Shown: positions 32,731 through 44,850 of the stretch, piece by piece | Layout of the letters: every line of letters starts with the position of its first letter | Position numbering within the stretch: the first letter of the stretch is position 1 | Assembly: GCF_963676685.1 (NCBI RefSeq) | Contig: NC_092348.1 | Span: 27,503,386 to 27,567,385 of the forward strand | Direction of reading: 5' to 3' | DNA length: 64,000 nucleotides | Source: Mytilus edulis | Lineage: Eukaryota; Mollusca; Bivalvia; Mytilida; Mytilidae | Notes under the pieces: generated by a model | Told to the model about the DNA's origin: nothing | Database searches by the model: none | Seen by the model: only the letters and a program-made list of their open reading frames with translations | Made by a program: the position numbers and the translations under genes

Positions 32731-35666
32731 TCATTTGTTACAAATTTTGATACATAAAATGAAACTTAAGGAATTTATTTTAAATAATTGTTATACCATC
32801 ACTTACAACAGTTTCACTTTTAAGAATATTAATGTCCAGAGCTGATATCAATAAATAATAATAATAAAAAAAAAGTTTATTCATGGTAAAAAAAAACAAA
32901 AAAACTTTTAAGTTAATAGTGACCCGCGTTATTTCAGAAAATATCTTATTGATTAAGAGAACAAAAACTTCTACGTTGTGATCATTTAAGAGTGGCCTTC
33001 TATTTATTCAATGCTAACCATGTGGGCTTTGTTTTTTTTTATATTCCATAAATCGATTCGTTCATTCAGATATTTGTCAGTTTGCCTTGGCTCATGAAGT
33101 CCAACACACAACTTCTCACGAAATTGGTATTTTTCTTACAAAAATTACATCCATGTGATGTATTCTTTTCATGGAGAATGAATGTTGCACCTTATTTTAT
33201 TTGTTATCGTTTTTTGTGTGTGTATCATTGACGTATAAGACAACCTGAATCTTCTTTATTCAAATTTAAAACATACGAGATGGCAATTATGACACAAAAT
33301 AACTAAATTAAACTTACAGCAGAAGAAAGATAATGAACATCGCTTTTATAGTCTTCTAAATATCGAAGACGCGTGGTCTTTTTAAAAATGATGTAAATTT
33401 ATAAAGGAAACAACAAACAAAATAGTTCGAATATTTATATTGGAAAAAGTAACGGTGTGTAAATCATAACAATTATTTTATTTCAATGAAAATCAAACTG
33501 TTGAATTTTTTCCGCTGCGGGCAAATTTTTAATTTTCAATAAATCTTGTATTCTTGTTGGAAGCTGCACTGTGTAGTTTATACCCGTTTTTTTCAATGCC
33601 ACACAAATCCAACACAGACACAAAAAATGGTAGGTTCAAGAAATAATTGATGCAAACTATACTTTATTGTAGTTTTAACACGGGTAGGCATTATATTCGT
33701 GATTATTTTTGCCCGAGCGATATCGAAAAACTATTATAAAAAGTGTCCTAGTTCAGTGAAAATGTACGTCATACTTATTTCCTAAACAAATAAATAAACA
33801 AACATTAATTAATTAACATATAACACTACCAAAGGCCAGAGACTCCTTACTTGTATGATTTTGTAAAAAAATGCATCTTTTTAAAACAGTCGAAAACAAA
33901 ATTGTCTGTCCAATGGAAAAGTCGAAGCCCAAAAAAGATGAACAGTGCATTATAGAAGCATAGAAGCTGGTTGCAAAAGATGACGACAAGATCTATTTTA
34001 TAACTTGAGTATGGCATAATACTATTAACCTGAAATAAATATATTTATAGCAATTCCCTTGATACGAAAGATCTACATGTTGCCTTGGGCTTTTTTTTCT
34101 TTTTTTTTTTTGCTCTTTGGTTGGGTTTTTGTCTCAATGACAATTCAATTTTCATTCTTATCATAGATATAACTGCATGTTAAAATAAGAATATGAAGTG
34201 TGATAGACAATCAGACACATTCTTTCCAGGGACCAACAGGCGTTATCAAGCTATAGGTCCCCATATGGCCTTCGACCATTAGCAAAATACACACTTTATA
34301 AAATGAAAGCTCCAAGAGGTCTTGGGATGAAAAAAACAAACATAAAAGATGAGCGAGAAAAAAAATAGGGATACCGCATGGAAATTGGAAAATGGCCCGC
34401 AACATTAATTTAGTCAACTCACTTAGTTGAAATTAAAGACCTGGCGAATTTTAGCCTTTTGCAATGGATGTGATGTATGTTTAAAAAAAATCATGGTTTG
34501 TTTGGACATTTTTATAAATCAAGTCTTGTTTTTAATTTATTTGCAAGTAAGTTTTAAGTCATGAACAAATAATCACTCACAGAAAGACGTCAAATCCATC
34601 AACAAAAGAAAAAAATTAATAAACGACCGACAACGCACAGAATATCATGTATGTGTTCCGGACCATATGAGTATTTGGACCATACGCATATATCATGACC
34701 ATAAGGGTATACTAATATGGTCCAACCATACACGTATGGTCCAAATACTCATAAGGTCCGGAACATATTTCATTTGCGATCACAAATGCACGAAGACGTC
34801 CATTTCTATGTAAATTGGGTCGATTATATAGATAAGATGAATGCGTTTCTGTTGCCAAGTGTTTTTCACAAGTATAGTAGCAGTATAGCAGAACGGTTTA
34901 AGTTTCCTATATACACCAAATGATACATTTTGCCAATACAATAACGTATATGCATGCAAATTTCACAAGGTTTAATCCAAATAGCTTTCTTACTATCCAA
35001 TAACTTTCAAGTACGAAAAAGACAGGGCAGAAGTATATTTTGTCTTTATGTTTCGTATTTGCACAACTTTTGAAAGTGGATTATGCATTCGTTCTAAAAT
35101 AAAATTAGACCAGATAAAAGTTAAAAGATTACATAACTCGACAATCGCAATTGTTAAATCCGAAAAAGATAATCAATCAATACATGCATTCAGTAAGTCA
35201 TTCTTTTTTTCTGAAAGAACATGGCTTTGCGATATCTTATTATGAAAATTGATTGTCGAAACATAACAAAAACACAAGTAAAGGACGTTTAATTAATCAA
35301 TATAAATCAAAACACAAATTCCTGATTAGTATACTATTTCGAATTATTTTATATGGGCGTTGAGAACCTTTGGTGACCCCACGGTTTAAATGTTTATATT
35401 AAGGACGTCGTGAGCAATGGGCGTTATAGACGAACGTTCACCTAATCTGTCCCAGTCAATGGGATATTAAAGTGCGCCAATCAATGTCCATAGCCACACT
35501 GTTATGAATTCGATACTATTATTAAACCTAGGTTCCCACAATTTATTTCATAATTCAATCTCATAAATTTTTCTAAGCACACATAATAATTATTCTGTGT
35601 TTTTTAATGAACAATGTAATTTAGGTAAGTTTCAACGATTCATAGCTTGAATATAAAGATATAATT
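32731..35666. other. Inner part of the long-TIR element
   Basis: Mostly AT-rich sequence with an R4-like copy near 34195-34420, a hairpin at 34650-34768 and a 68-codon plus ORF (34717-34923, with FYVNWVDYIDKMNAFL) that may be an exon fragment. No transposase signature was recognised on either strand. Confidence 0.5.
34650..34768. repeat. Hairpin repeat nested in the long-TIR element
   Basis: The arms GAGTATTTGGACCATACG and CGTATGGTCCAAATACTC, with the outer arms TTCCGGACC and GGTCCGGAA, form a near-perfect foldback of about 120 bp. It is probably a small MITE. Confidence 0.75.
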
Positions 35667-36184
35667 TGTACTTCCCCTCACGCATTCACGATGTCCTCAA
35701 TCAGAACCGATCCCCTCACGCATGACTTAATGAAAAAATGTAGTTTTTGGAATTATTAAGACGTCTATCAACACCGGACAGCGTTCTCTCCTCCAAAAAC
35801 AACATTCATACCCATTGCCCTAAAAAAAAACTAAATTTTAACTTGTAGGTCTGTAAATAGAACCATTTCAAAATTGAAATGTCACTTTTTTAAGCAATTT
35901 CTCGTGCGGCAACTGATTTTGTAGGAGTTCAACTCTACGTACAACAGTAAATGATACATATTTCTCTTCGTTAAAGTATTCACCACAGCATAGCATTCTC
36001 TGATTTTCAATATTTTTATCAGTTGAATAAGAAAATTGCGATTTAGAAATGTACATACCTTTTGAAGCGTTGACAATTACTCCACTCAAGCACAACCGGA
36101 AAATCCTCTCACGGTTTTCATTGCAGAACCAAATGTTCTGCGTGTGTAGATTACCAGCCGTGATAGTGTAAGAATGTGTGATAT

Positions 36185-36330
36185 TGTAATCAAAGGTACC
36201 AGGATTATAATTTAATACGCCAGACGAGCGGTTCTTCTATATAAGACTCATCAGTGAAAAGTTAAATAGCCAAACAAGTTCAAAGTTGAAGAGCATTGAG
36301 GTCCAAAAATATCATTGATATCATTGCCAA
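36185..36330. repeat. SINE-like repeat R2 copy
   Basis: Contains GTACCAGGATTATAATTTAA, then ACGCCAGACGAGCGG and AAGTTGAAGAGCATTGAGG. It sits beside the right end of the long-TIR element. Confidence 0.7.
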
Positions 36331-36483
36331 TGACAATAATGCTATCTATTACTCTATCGATTAAAGATAGCTAAATATATATTATAAAAAACGTTACATC
36401 CTCAAATTGTCTTCCCAAAAGCCTGGCAATCCTGAAATCATTTATTTGAAATTTGTATGTAATATTTTCCAATAAAATTGCAG

Positions 36484-36661
36484 AGGTAACTTGTGGCGAT
36501 CCTGGGTCCATTTCTAATGGTAACATTGAAGGAAATCACTTCACGTATGGTAATACTATAAAGTACATCTGTAACACAGATTACATGCCGATTGAAGGAT
36601 CTCTCACCAGAACATGTCAATTAAATGGGTTATGGAATGGGAACAAAACCTAGTTGTGCAT
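36484..36661 (+). pseudogene. Sushi (CCP) exon of locus C with a 1-base insertion
   Basis: The exon reads VTCGDPGSISNGNIEGNHF, then YICNTDYMPIEG and RTCQLNGLWNG, a textbook CCP. The final TKPSC is in another frame because TGGAATGGGAACA has one G too many. The length is 178 instead of 177. Acceptor ATTGCAG, donor GTTAGT. Confidence 0.85.
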
Positions 36662-36864
36662 GTTAGTTGTATTTGATTAACACATTATCATAGTTCATAT
36701 AAATGGTAATTATTTCTAAAACGGAGTAGATCATTATAATTGTCAGTTCATTACAGAAATTTATTTACAATCTTATTATAAGGACAATACGGTGTAACTA
36801 TTTAGATGCTTTAAAGCTTGATTTTGTTATTTTGGAAATTTATCATATTTTGTTCGTTTTTCAG

Positions 36865-36973
36865 TTTTCAACTTTTGCAGCAGCGTTCCATGTCGATGGC
36901 TACTATACTAATATTCCAAATAGCTATACCTGTCAGTGTGAAAATGGCTGGTCTGAAACAAATTGTGAAATCG
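36865..36973 (+). pseudogene. EGF exon of locus C, frameshifted
   Basis: The start NFCSSVPC and the end NSYTCQCENGWSETNCEIG lie in different frames, split between TGTC and GATGGC. Together they make one EGF domain. The length is 109 instead of 108, so there is a net one-base gain. Acceptor TTTTTCAG, donor GTATGT. Confidence 0.8.
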
Positions 36974-37164
36974 GTATGTAAAATATGTCTCAGAAAACCA
37001 CATATATATCTTTTTTGATTCTAATTATTCAACAACAATCATATTATCATACTTTCCCTTTGTGTATTCAATTTGGGTTAAATAGAGATTAATATATCAG
37101 AATGTTCTTAAAGGTCAATATATTCTAATAGATAGAGGTAAATTGTATAATGTTATTATAATTA

Positions 37165-37480
37165 TCAAATTCTGTTCGCTAGACGCGCGTTCCATGTACA
37201 AAAGCCTCTTCAGTAACACTCGAATCACCAAAGTTAAAAATGCCGAATCAAGAACGAAGTTAAAGAGCATTGAGGAGCCAAATTTCTTCAAGGATCTGCT
37301 AAATACAGCTAAAGATACCAATCACTTCCTGTGGTAGAAAACCATATCTATTTCGAAAAATTCTTAGTTTCTAAATCGGTTAATTCATAATTACGACCAC
37401 TTCAATGATACTGCATGGCAACATATGTGCTGATTGCTGGACTGTTGATATACTCGCGGTGAAAATTCAACTAGCAGTGA
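37165..37480. repeat. SINE-like repeat R2, degenerate copy
   Basis: Contains CGCTAGACGCGCGTTCCATG, GAAGTTAAAGAGCATTGAGG and, near the end, CTGGACTGTTGATATACTCG. Confidence 0.65.
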
Positions 37481-37534
37481 TTGTAAAATTAACTCATAAA
37501 AAATTAAAAACAATTAGAAAAAATCATAATGTGT

Positions 37535-37605
37535 ACCAGGATTGAAATGATGTACGCCAGACGCGTGTTTCGTCTACAAAAGACTATACAGTGACGATAA
37601 TAAAC
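37535..37605. repeat. SINE-like repeat R2 fragment
   Basis: Contains GTACGCCAGACGCGTGTTTC and AAAAGACTATACAGTGACG, ending about 105 bp before the HYR exon of locus C. Confidence 0.65.
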
Positions 37606-37708
37606 GACAATCGTCGCAGTGCATTTGAAAGTTTTTTGAATTCTTGCCAGATAAATCCAAAGCCACAAGTAACATGTGTTTATCTTTAGATTTTTATCAC
37701 AATTCTAG

Positions 37709-37954
37709 ATGTGCAGCCACCTGTAATGTTTAATTGTTCAAATGACATGAATATTTTAACATCTGATCCAACCAAATTGGTAGAATGGACAATTCCTGAC
37801 TTCACGGACCCACATGATACGTCTTTGCTAATCACAGAAAATTACGCCATAAATAACTGGACATTTCCGTGGGGAGATTATAATATTAGTTACTCAGCTT
37901 TGAAGCCAATCAACGGACTTGTTACAGAATGTTTATTTGAAATTAAGATAAGAC
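37709..37954 (+). CDS. HYR domain exon of locus C (frame intact)
   Basis: The exon is 246 bp, phase 1 to 1, open, with acceptor CAATTCTAG and donor GTAAGT. It starts VQPPVMFNCSNDMN and has VEWTIPDFTDP, then NISYSALKPINGLVTEC and FEIKI, a HYR domain with both Cys. It is one of the undamaged exons of locus C. Confidence 0.85.
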
Positions 37955-38309
37955 GTAAGTTGATAAAGGGTACATTTATCTCTTCGCATATACCAGGGTT
38001 ATGAAACTGTATGCCGGGCACGCTTTTTGTGAACATGAAATGGGAAAACCCAATTAAAAATCCTTAAATAAACGGGACAAAATAATTAGTTGAAGTAGTA
38101 TAACAAAAATATCGAACTCAAAGTCAAATTCAAAAAGGTGAAGCCCATCAGATCTAACAAAAAACAAACGCTATCAATCAACGGAAAAGGCATTTCCTGA
38201 ATAAAATGGGTAGTTAAATCTAGTTATAAAGCTAGCTAAATCTCTCATTGAAATAAACTACAAAGCTTAAGGTTATAAGGAAAATGTCTGTATCAAGTGT
38301 GGAATATTA

Positions 38310-38440
38310 CAGTTGTTGTTCAGTCGTTTGATGTGTTTTGTCATTTGGTTTTGCCATTTGATTAAGGACTTTACGATTGAATTTTCCTCGGAGTTCAGTA
38401 TTTTGTGATTCTACTTTTTATGAGACAATGTAATTTTATT
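38310..38440 (+). repeat. Interspersed repeat R5 copy
   Basis: Contains GTCGTTTGATGTGTTTTG, GGACTTTACGATTGAATTTT and CTCGGAGTTCAGTATTTT. Related copies lie near 21460-21590 and 42985-43080. Confidence 0.6.
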
Positions 38441-38579
38441 ATGTAGGCATGTCTTTTGATTAAATCATATATAATTATATATTAACTGTTTATAAGTCAT
38501 GTGCGTCCAATTTAGCTTTTCTAAAGTTATTTTACTTAAGGCTTAGAGGACAATATTTTACAAAATAACAAATATGTGT

Positions 38580-38980
38580 GTTTATATAAAACAAGAGACC
38601 AAATGTCTCAGAAACACAGAAATGAACAACTATAGGTCAGTGTACGACGTTAACCAATGAACAAAGCCCATACCGCATAGTCAGCTATAAAAGGCCCCTA
38701 AATGACAAATGTAAAATAATTCAAACGAGAAAACTAACGGACTTATTTATGTACAAAAAATGAACGAATAAAAAAATTAAATTAACAAATCAACAAACGA
38801 CAACCTCTGAATTACAGACTCCTGACATGGGACTGGCATGAACATACGGAATGTGACGGGGTTAAACATGTAAACGGGATTTAAAACCTCCCCCTAACCT
38901 GAGACAGAGATGTAATAGTACAACATAAGACCAAACTATAAAAAACAGTTAAAAAAGTCTTAACTCATCAGATGGATATA
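38580..38980. repeat. Interspersed repeat R4 copy
   Basis: Contains ACTATAGGTCAGTGTACGAC, ATAAAAGGCCCCTAAATGAC and CCCCTAACCTGAGACAGAG, the layout of R4. Confidence 0.65.
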
Positions 38981-39197
38981 AATAGAAATACAATTAATGT
39001 AAACACAGAGTGGACGTGGCAAGGTACTTGTATATTCCAACAACAAAGGGACAATAAGCACTGATCTGAGAGTACTTGCAGTTACTGACAGCTAGTTCAA
39101 AGTCACTAACAACTTATTAAAAAAATCATGTATCTTAGACTAAATTATCAATCATTACTCATCCAACATCCATTCCATTTGACAATTTATTTGACAG

Positions 39198-39395
39198 CTT
39201 TCCCATGCCAAATCTTGAGTGGTCCTTTAAACGGAGCTTTATTGTGTAATAACTGGAAAACAGATTACGATCAATATTGCATTTATTGGTGTCAAGAAGA
39301 TTACACTGTCCCACGAGGAATCGACCCTGACAGCTGGTTTATTTGTGGATCTTCAGGCTAATGGCTTCCTAGAACGAGTATTCCAGATTGTTCCG
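39198..39395 (+). pseudogene. Sushi (CCP) exon of locus C with in-frame TAA
   Basis: The exon is 198 bp, phase 1 to 1. It reads PCQILSGPLNGALLCNNW, then YCIYWCQEDYTVP, FICGSSG, stop, and continues in the same frame as WLPRTSIPDCSG. The TAA is at 39359-39361. It is followed by GCAAGT, a GC-type donor with otherwise good match. The extra Cys pair makes it the counterpart of 16396-16590. Confidence 0.85.
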
Positions 39396-41394
39396 GCAAG
39401 TAAATATTACCGTTGCTTTATTTTGATACAAATTCTAAAATGATACTAAATCTAGTCATTAAAGTAAATATTCATATTGTACATACACCGGACGCGGCGG
39501 TTTTGTTTGTCGCTTACATAAATCATTCAAAGCTTATATAATATTCTAATTATACTAAACTTGTGTTATATGTTACATAAGTATAACTAAGCGTCCAATC
39601 TAATTTTAAAAACATAAACTCAGACATCCTTATGTCAAACTGTTTATGAAACATTGTCATACGAGTATATTATAAAACCATCCTCTTCTCTAATATTCTG
39701 TTTTTGTGCATCCACTATTTGGATTTTACAAATAAATCTAGATTAACCCCACCACAGTTTTTGCCTTTTCCAAGCCAGCCTGTTTTTTCTTAGTATAGGC
39801 ATTCTTTTTTTCTTGTTTCGTAAATTTCACTTCAGTAATTGTCTTTTTGATGATTCACGTGTATTGAAATATCTGCTATCATCTTGGAGAAATAAAACAG
39901 AGCATATATATAAACATACATTAATACAAAAATACATACATACATTACATTACATATCGACAAAACTGAATTTTCTGTATAATGTATTGTAGACCATTAA
40001 CTAGTTCACCATTTCTAACTGAAAGAGTCATTTTGATTTGAACAGCTTTTGAAAAAAAACAATATATTAATTCATGTTTAGTGTTTGAGTGTATTTTCCC
40101 ATACACTGCGTTCAGTTCAGTACTTTTCAGTTGATTTATATGTACTTTAAGTAAATTCATTGCTTTTTTAAACAGTTAAGAAGAGTTATAGAAAAGTTTT
40201 TTTATTACTAATTTTTTACCTTTTACATATGTATTTACTTTTTAGTCGTACATGATCTTTAACTTCGTATTTATTTTGGATGAAAGTGCCAATTTGAGTT
40301 TTTTGTAGACGAAACGCACGTCTGTCACGTTAAATAAATTAAATTGTATAACTTTGATGATCGTGTATAACACTGCCTCTGCTATGTCAGCAGTGGTTAT
40401 ATTGGTAACTGTATTTGATACTGATATTATACTTTTTTGCCACATTCCATTTCTTTGATACATGCATTCTTTTTGATTTATGAATTTTGAAAGTTATGAT
40501 CTTGGTTATTAGAGAACTAACTACATGTACATAGAAAGCGAATTAATATTTTAAGTATATTTTCAAACTATTTATAAGTTGTGGATTGCAGTAAGGGTAG
40601 CGGATAGTATGTTATTGAGTATAATAAATATAACCCGTATTAGTTTCATCAAGACAGTAAATACATATGTAATACCTGAAACAAAAACAAAACGGTAACA
40701 GGATTCCATACAGCCTTCAACAATAACAACAAAACTCTCTAGACTTGTTTACTCTAATGTTTTTCTTTCTATCAGACCTTCTACAAGCTGTGAACTTGAA
40801 AAAATGTGTAGGCAAAAAATGTTAAAAACAGAGTATTAAGCAAGATTTATAATAACATATGTTTCTTTTACAGTTAGGGTGTCATATTTGAAGTCAACAT
40901 CGGGATAAACTGGCAAATATGTACAGGAACTGTACTGACGAAAGAGGAATGATGCAGGCATATTATATCCACAAATTAAGGGAATCAGAATTTAGTTATT
41001 TTTGTTAGAAGTTTCCCGAAGAATGTAGAGAAGAAAACACTGCTGTTTTATGTTTCTAGCACTGACTTAAACTAAATATAGTACATGCAGCATTTAGTGT
41101 GTTTAATAATAGACATTACAACAATTATCATGTCAATTGGAAGAGAGAAAGTTAAAAACGATGAAATATATAAATTGTATGTATAGCTTTGATACGGGTT
41201 AAAGAAAAAAGTAAATAAGAAGGATATTTTATTTTGATTTTTTTTAAATAGAAAAAAATAGAATGAAAGACTCGTACATGCTTAGACTCATTTCGAAATA
41301 CAATACAGCTTATTCCCTTTTTTCTAATATGACCTATCGAATTAGATTTTTTACGGGGTTAGTAATAATATGAGCACAGGATGTTATCTCCCAG

Positions 41395-41565
41395 TTGTTG
41401 ATAGAGTTCGTGTTGCTTAGTCTTTAGTTTTCTATGTTGTGTCTTGTGTACTATTTTTTTTCTGTTTGTCTTTGTCTTTTTCAGCCATGTATTGTCACTT
41501 TGTTTTCGATCAATGAATTTGAACGTCCCTCTGGTATATTTCACCAATCTTTTATGGAATAATAT
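41395..41565 (+). repeat. Interspersed repeat R3 copy
   Basis: Runs from TTGATAGAGTTCGTGTTGC to CTTTTATGG, including TTTCAGCCATG. Confidence 0.7.
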
Positions 41566-42109
41566 AAAAGAAACTCCGTTGAAATAATCAGTGTCAGTTG
41601 AAATATTAGACGAAACAGCACAGACAAACATGTTACGATAAATAATGAACAAAATGATGTACAAAATTAAAAACAATAGTATACGCGCTTCCAATCTACA
41701 ATGTTTCATTTGTAATCAAAGTCGTAAATAAATGTTGGTTGAAAATTTATAGGACATTAACGAAAATATATGCTTCTTTCGAAGGCAGATTGTGAGCGTA
41801 AATGAACGGTGACCTCATTTTTTTATTTCATTTTTCTATTAAGCAAAAGATAAAGTTCATTTATAGAGAAATACAGCGAAATCCTATATTAAATTAAAAA
41901 AATGATTTAGACCCGCGAGCCCCCTTCAAACACGGTTATGTGAAATTAAGCTATCTAAGTGCTCTAGAATTAACGTTATAAAGACAATAATAAATATCAC
42001 CTTTTCTACCGGTTTACTAAAATTATTTCAAACCACTTTGGGTTTTCCCAGAATCTTTTGGACTTTTCTCTACATTCTTCAAAGTCATGTTTTATCATCC
42101 CGCCTTTTT

Positions 42110-42300
42110 GGTGGAGTTCGTTCCGGTAAGTCTGTAGTTTTCTATGTAGTTTTAAAAAGTTTTTTGAAAAGTTGATTGTCTGTTTGTCTGCTTTTCTGTT
42201 TGTCCTTTTCTTTTTCAAGCCATGGCGTTGTAAGTTGATTTTCGACTTATAAGTTTGAATGTCACGTTTATATTTTGCCTCTGTTTCTTTCTTAACTATA
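42110..42300 (+). repeat. Interspersed repeat R3, degenerate copy
   Basis: Contains GGTGGAGTTCGTTCCGG, a Phe/Lys-rich T run and CAAGCCATGGCGTTGTAAG. Confidence 0.6.
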
Positions 42301-42599
42301 TCATATGACTTTTGAGAACAGTTTGTTAGTGTAAAGTCAACAAATCATAGAATTAGAATAAGTACAACAGAAAAATATGAAAGTAAAATAAATATTTTAG
42401 GTACAAGGCTTATAACTTGGAACACCAGATGAGGGTTCTGTTTATAAGGTCGTAATCAGAAAGTAATAAAACCAGGTAAGTCAACAGGGAAATAATGTAT
42501 CACCTAACATACGATTTATTTATTAATTGTCTAAAAGCATCACGACTAAATTCATTAATTGAAAACAGTGAAAATATTGTAGTATTTGTCTTTCTAAAT

Positions 42600-43090
42600 T
42601 TATAACATTTACTGTTTAGTCCATTTTTGGTAATATCCTTTTGATATGGCTCTGTACTTTGTATCCCGCCAATGTGTTGTTGTGATGTGGTCTGGTTTTT
42701 TTTTTTGCATTCCTCTCTTTCATGTTTGAGTATTTGCGTTGTCCTTTTGCCTTTTTTGATTTTCCTCGTTTACATATTTGTGTTTTTTTTGTATAGGGAT
42801 CAAGATTATAATACAGTATTGGATGCAAAACCCATATCTTGACATTTTTACCTATTAAGTCTGTTTGTTTTGTTCTCACATTCTTTTCAATATAATTGAA
42901 TTTTATACGACTGTTTTACAAGCGAGAGGTTAAGCTACATGTAGCTATAAAACCAGGTTCGAACAGTAATTTTCTACATTATGAAATGCATGTACTAAGT
43001 CAGGAATATGGCAGTTGTTTTCCATCCGTATATTGTATTTAAGCTTTTGAGTTTGACATATGAACAAATCTTTTCCTTGCCACACATGAT
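42600..43090 (+). repeat. Interspersed repeats: CGCCAATGTGTTGTTGTGAT unit and an R5 copy
   Basis: The first part (about 42620-42900) has ATATGGCTCTGTACTTTGTA and poly-T; the second (about 42985-43080) has AGTCAGGAATATGGCAGTTG, the start of R5. Neither codes for anything I recognise. Confidence 0.5.
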
Positions 43091-43380
43091 GTAAAATCCA
43101 ACTAAGTACGATACAATATTTGAGGCGTCACCTTCTCTTTAGAGTTGTATTGTATTTTATTAACTGATGTATACAACGGAGAGGCAAATAGTATGCCTGT
43201 ACAACAAACATTGATTCAAAAGGTAACCGAGCTGACTGTACCAAATTAAACGCAGTGGTTTGTTTATATCGTCCATACTCGATCGGTGCTCGAAATGCTC
43301 ATAAAAACAAAGAAACGTTCATAACAAACTTAAATAAAGCTGTTCTTCTAGTCTATATCTTTTTGCTGCCAGGCATTTAA

Positions 43381-43653
43381 GATGGTACCTAACACTACAG
43401 GGAGATAACTCTGTGAAATCAGCTAAACGTTTTAATTACATTGTGTTGTTAAGGGAATATTAAGCTTCTCAATTATCAAAATTAGTGTCTGTCAAACTGC
43501 TATATAACCAGTGTAATTTTTCTGATAAAATGGTTGGTTCAAATATTTTGAAATTTTTATATTTTTTTCAAAGGGTCAAAGTAAATACTTTTACAAAATT
43601 TTATTAAAATTAAACGAACCAAATTGATTTTAGTGAAGGTGTTGGGTACCACC
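43381..43653. mobile_element. 273-bp MITE with TTAA target duplication
   Basis: Ends GATGGTACCTAACAC and GTGTTGGGTACCACC are imperfect inverted repeats, and TTAA flanks both sides (43377-43380 and 43654-43657). TTAA duplication points to a piggyBac- or Kolobok-type mobiliser. It has no ORF. Confidence 0.8.
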
Positions 43654-44615
43654 TTAACTTTTCCTTTTGCACACATGTCTGTACCCCTAGTAAAGTTAAT
43701 GGTGGAAATACAGAATTGTTATGTTAGAACATTAAAATGAATCTTGAATACGTCAATTGGTATAGTGCATATCCAAGAACAGAAACCTGTAACCCAGTAT
43801 CTGTCGTTAGTTGCTGTAAATCTATTTCATATACATCTTCTCATTTTTATAATTTTGAATAAGTATCATTGGTAAACTTATCGATATTTTAAATAAATCT
43901 AAAATTTTAGAAATACAACACTTTAATTAGATCTTTTAATATGTTTTTATTGATATTAATATTGATTTTGTTACTATTGAATTCAACTCAAACTATATAT
44001 CATTTATATATACATATGCATATTCATGAGTCTACAATCTGTTGATACCTGTATCTAATTAGTATTGAAAAAGGTCATGTTTTTCTCTTGACTTTTAATT
44101 ATGTCTAAATCCATTGGATGTTAGATGCGTACTTGTAGATATTTGAGTCTTTGGTGCACATTTTTGTATTAGTTGTAATTGGCCTTGAAGTAGTTGTAAG
44201 TGACTGCGAGTATTCTTAGATCTGTACTTAGTGTCTTTTTGTGTCTGGGATGTATAAGTACCCTGTATTATCCACTCTTTGTTTTTGTTCTAAATTGATT
44301 CCTGCTTTGTATTCATTTGATAATTTAAGCCCTTTTAACTGATTTTTATAGTTTGTTCTCATGTTGTATTCTTAACCCACTGTTCCAGGTTAAGGAAGGA
44401 TTTGCACTTTCAAACTAGCTTAATCCCGCCAACATTTTGTATGTACCTGCTCGAAGTCAGGAGCTCGTAATTCAGTCTGGAAATGTAACTAGACACCAAA
44501 TACATTTTTATTGGTATTTACAATTGAATTAAATAAAAAAACTATGTTCACATTTTTAAATATGAAAATATATTGTAGTCTTAATTTACTAGAGACTTTT
44601 CATATTTTTGTTCAG

Positions 44616-44850
44616 TTAATAATGAATGTAAGCCGAGTCCTTGTGGCAACGACAACATATGTATTAGCGAACAGAATGGTTACAGTTGCCAATGTCTAAG
44701 TGGGTATAGTGGTGCCAATTGTGACATTCCACCAGACTTTTTCAAAGTAAATGGATGTAAAAAATAATGCAACTTGTGTGATCAATTATGCCAATTATTC
44801 CTGTGTATGTGATTCATATTTCACAGGAACGTTTTGTGAAACACAACTTA
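44616..44850 (+). pseudogene. EGF-EGF exon of locus C with a 1-base insertion
   Basis: The first EGF is intact (NNECKPSPCGNDNICISE, then YSCQCLSGYSGANC). The second reads NNATCVINYANYSCVC and TGTFCETQL but is out of frame, because the A run after GGATGT has six A where five are needed. The length is 235 instead of 234. It corresponds to 10581-10807 of locus A. Confidence 0.85.

Larger units (their letters stand above)
31280..36162. mobile_element. 4.88-kb element with long terminal inverted repeats
   Basis: The two ends are inverted copies of each other for about 496 bp (31280-31775 and 35667-36162), starting CACGGCTGGTAATCTACAC. The sequence ATAGT flanks both ends (31275-31279 and 36163-36167), read as a 5-bp target duplication; a shared T next to the ends also permits a 3-bp TAG reading. 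It lies in the first intron of locus C. Inner ORFs are given separately. CAC ends with a 5-bp duplication occur in Transib/RAG-related transposons, but I see no transposase, so the class is open. The arms are nearly identical, suggesting a fairly young insertion. Confidence 0.85.
39396..44615. other. Intron of locus C where pentraxin exons are missing
   Basis: In locus A the X-Y module, two GCC2 repeats and the pentraxin exons lie between the equivalent CCP and EGF exons. Here I find none of them, only repeats and AT-rich DNA. A weak candidate at about 40875-40935 (after TTTTACAG, reading FEVNIGINWQICTG) could be a scrap of the X-Y module. Confidence 0.5.
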
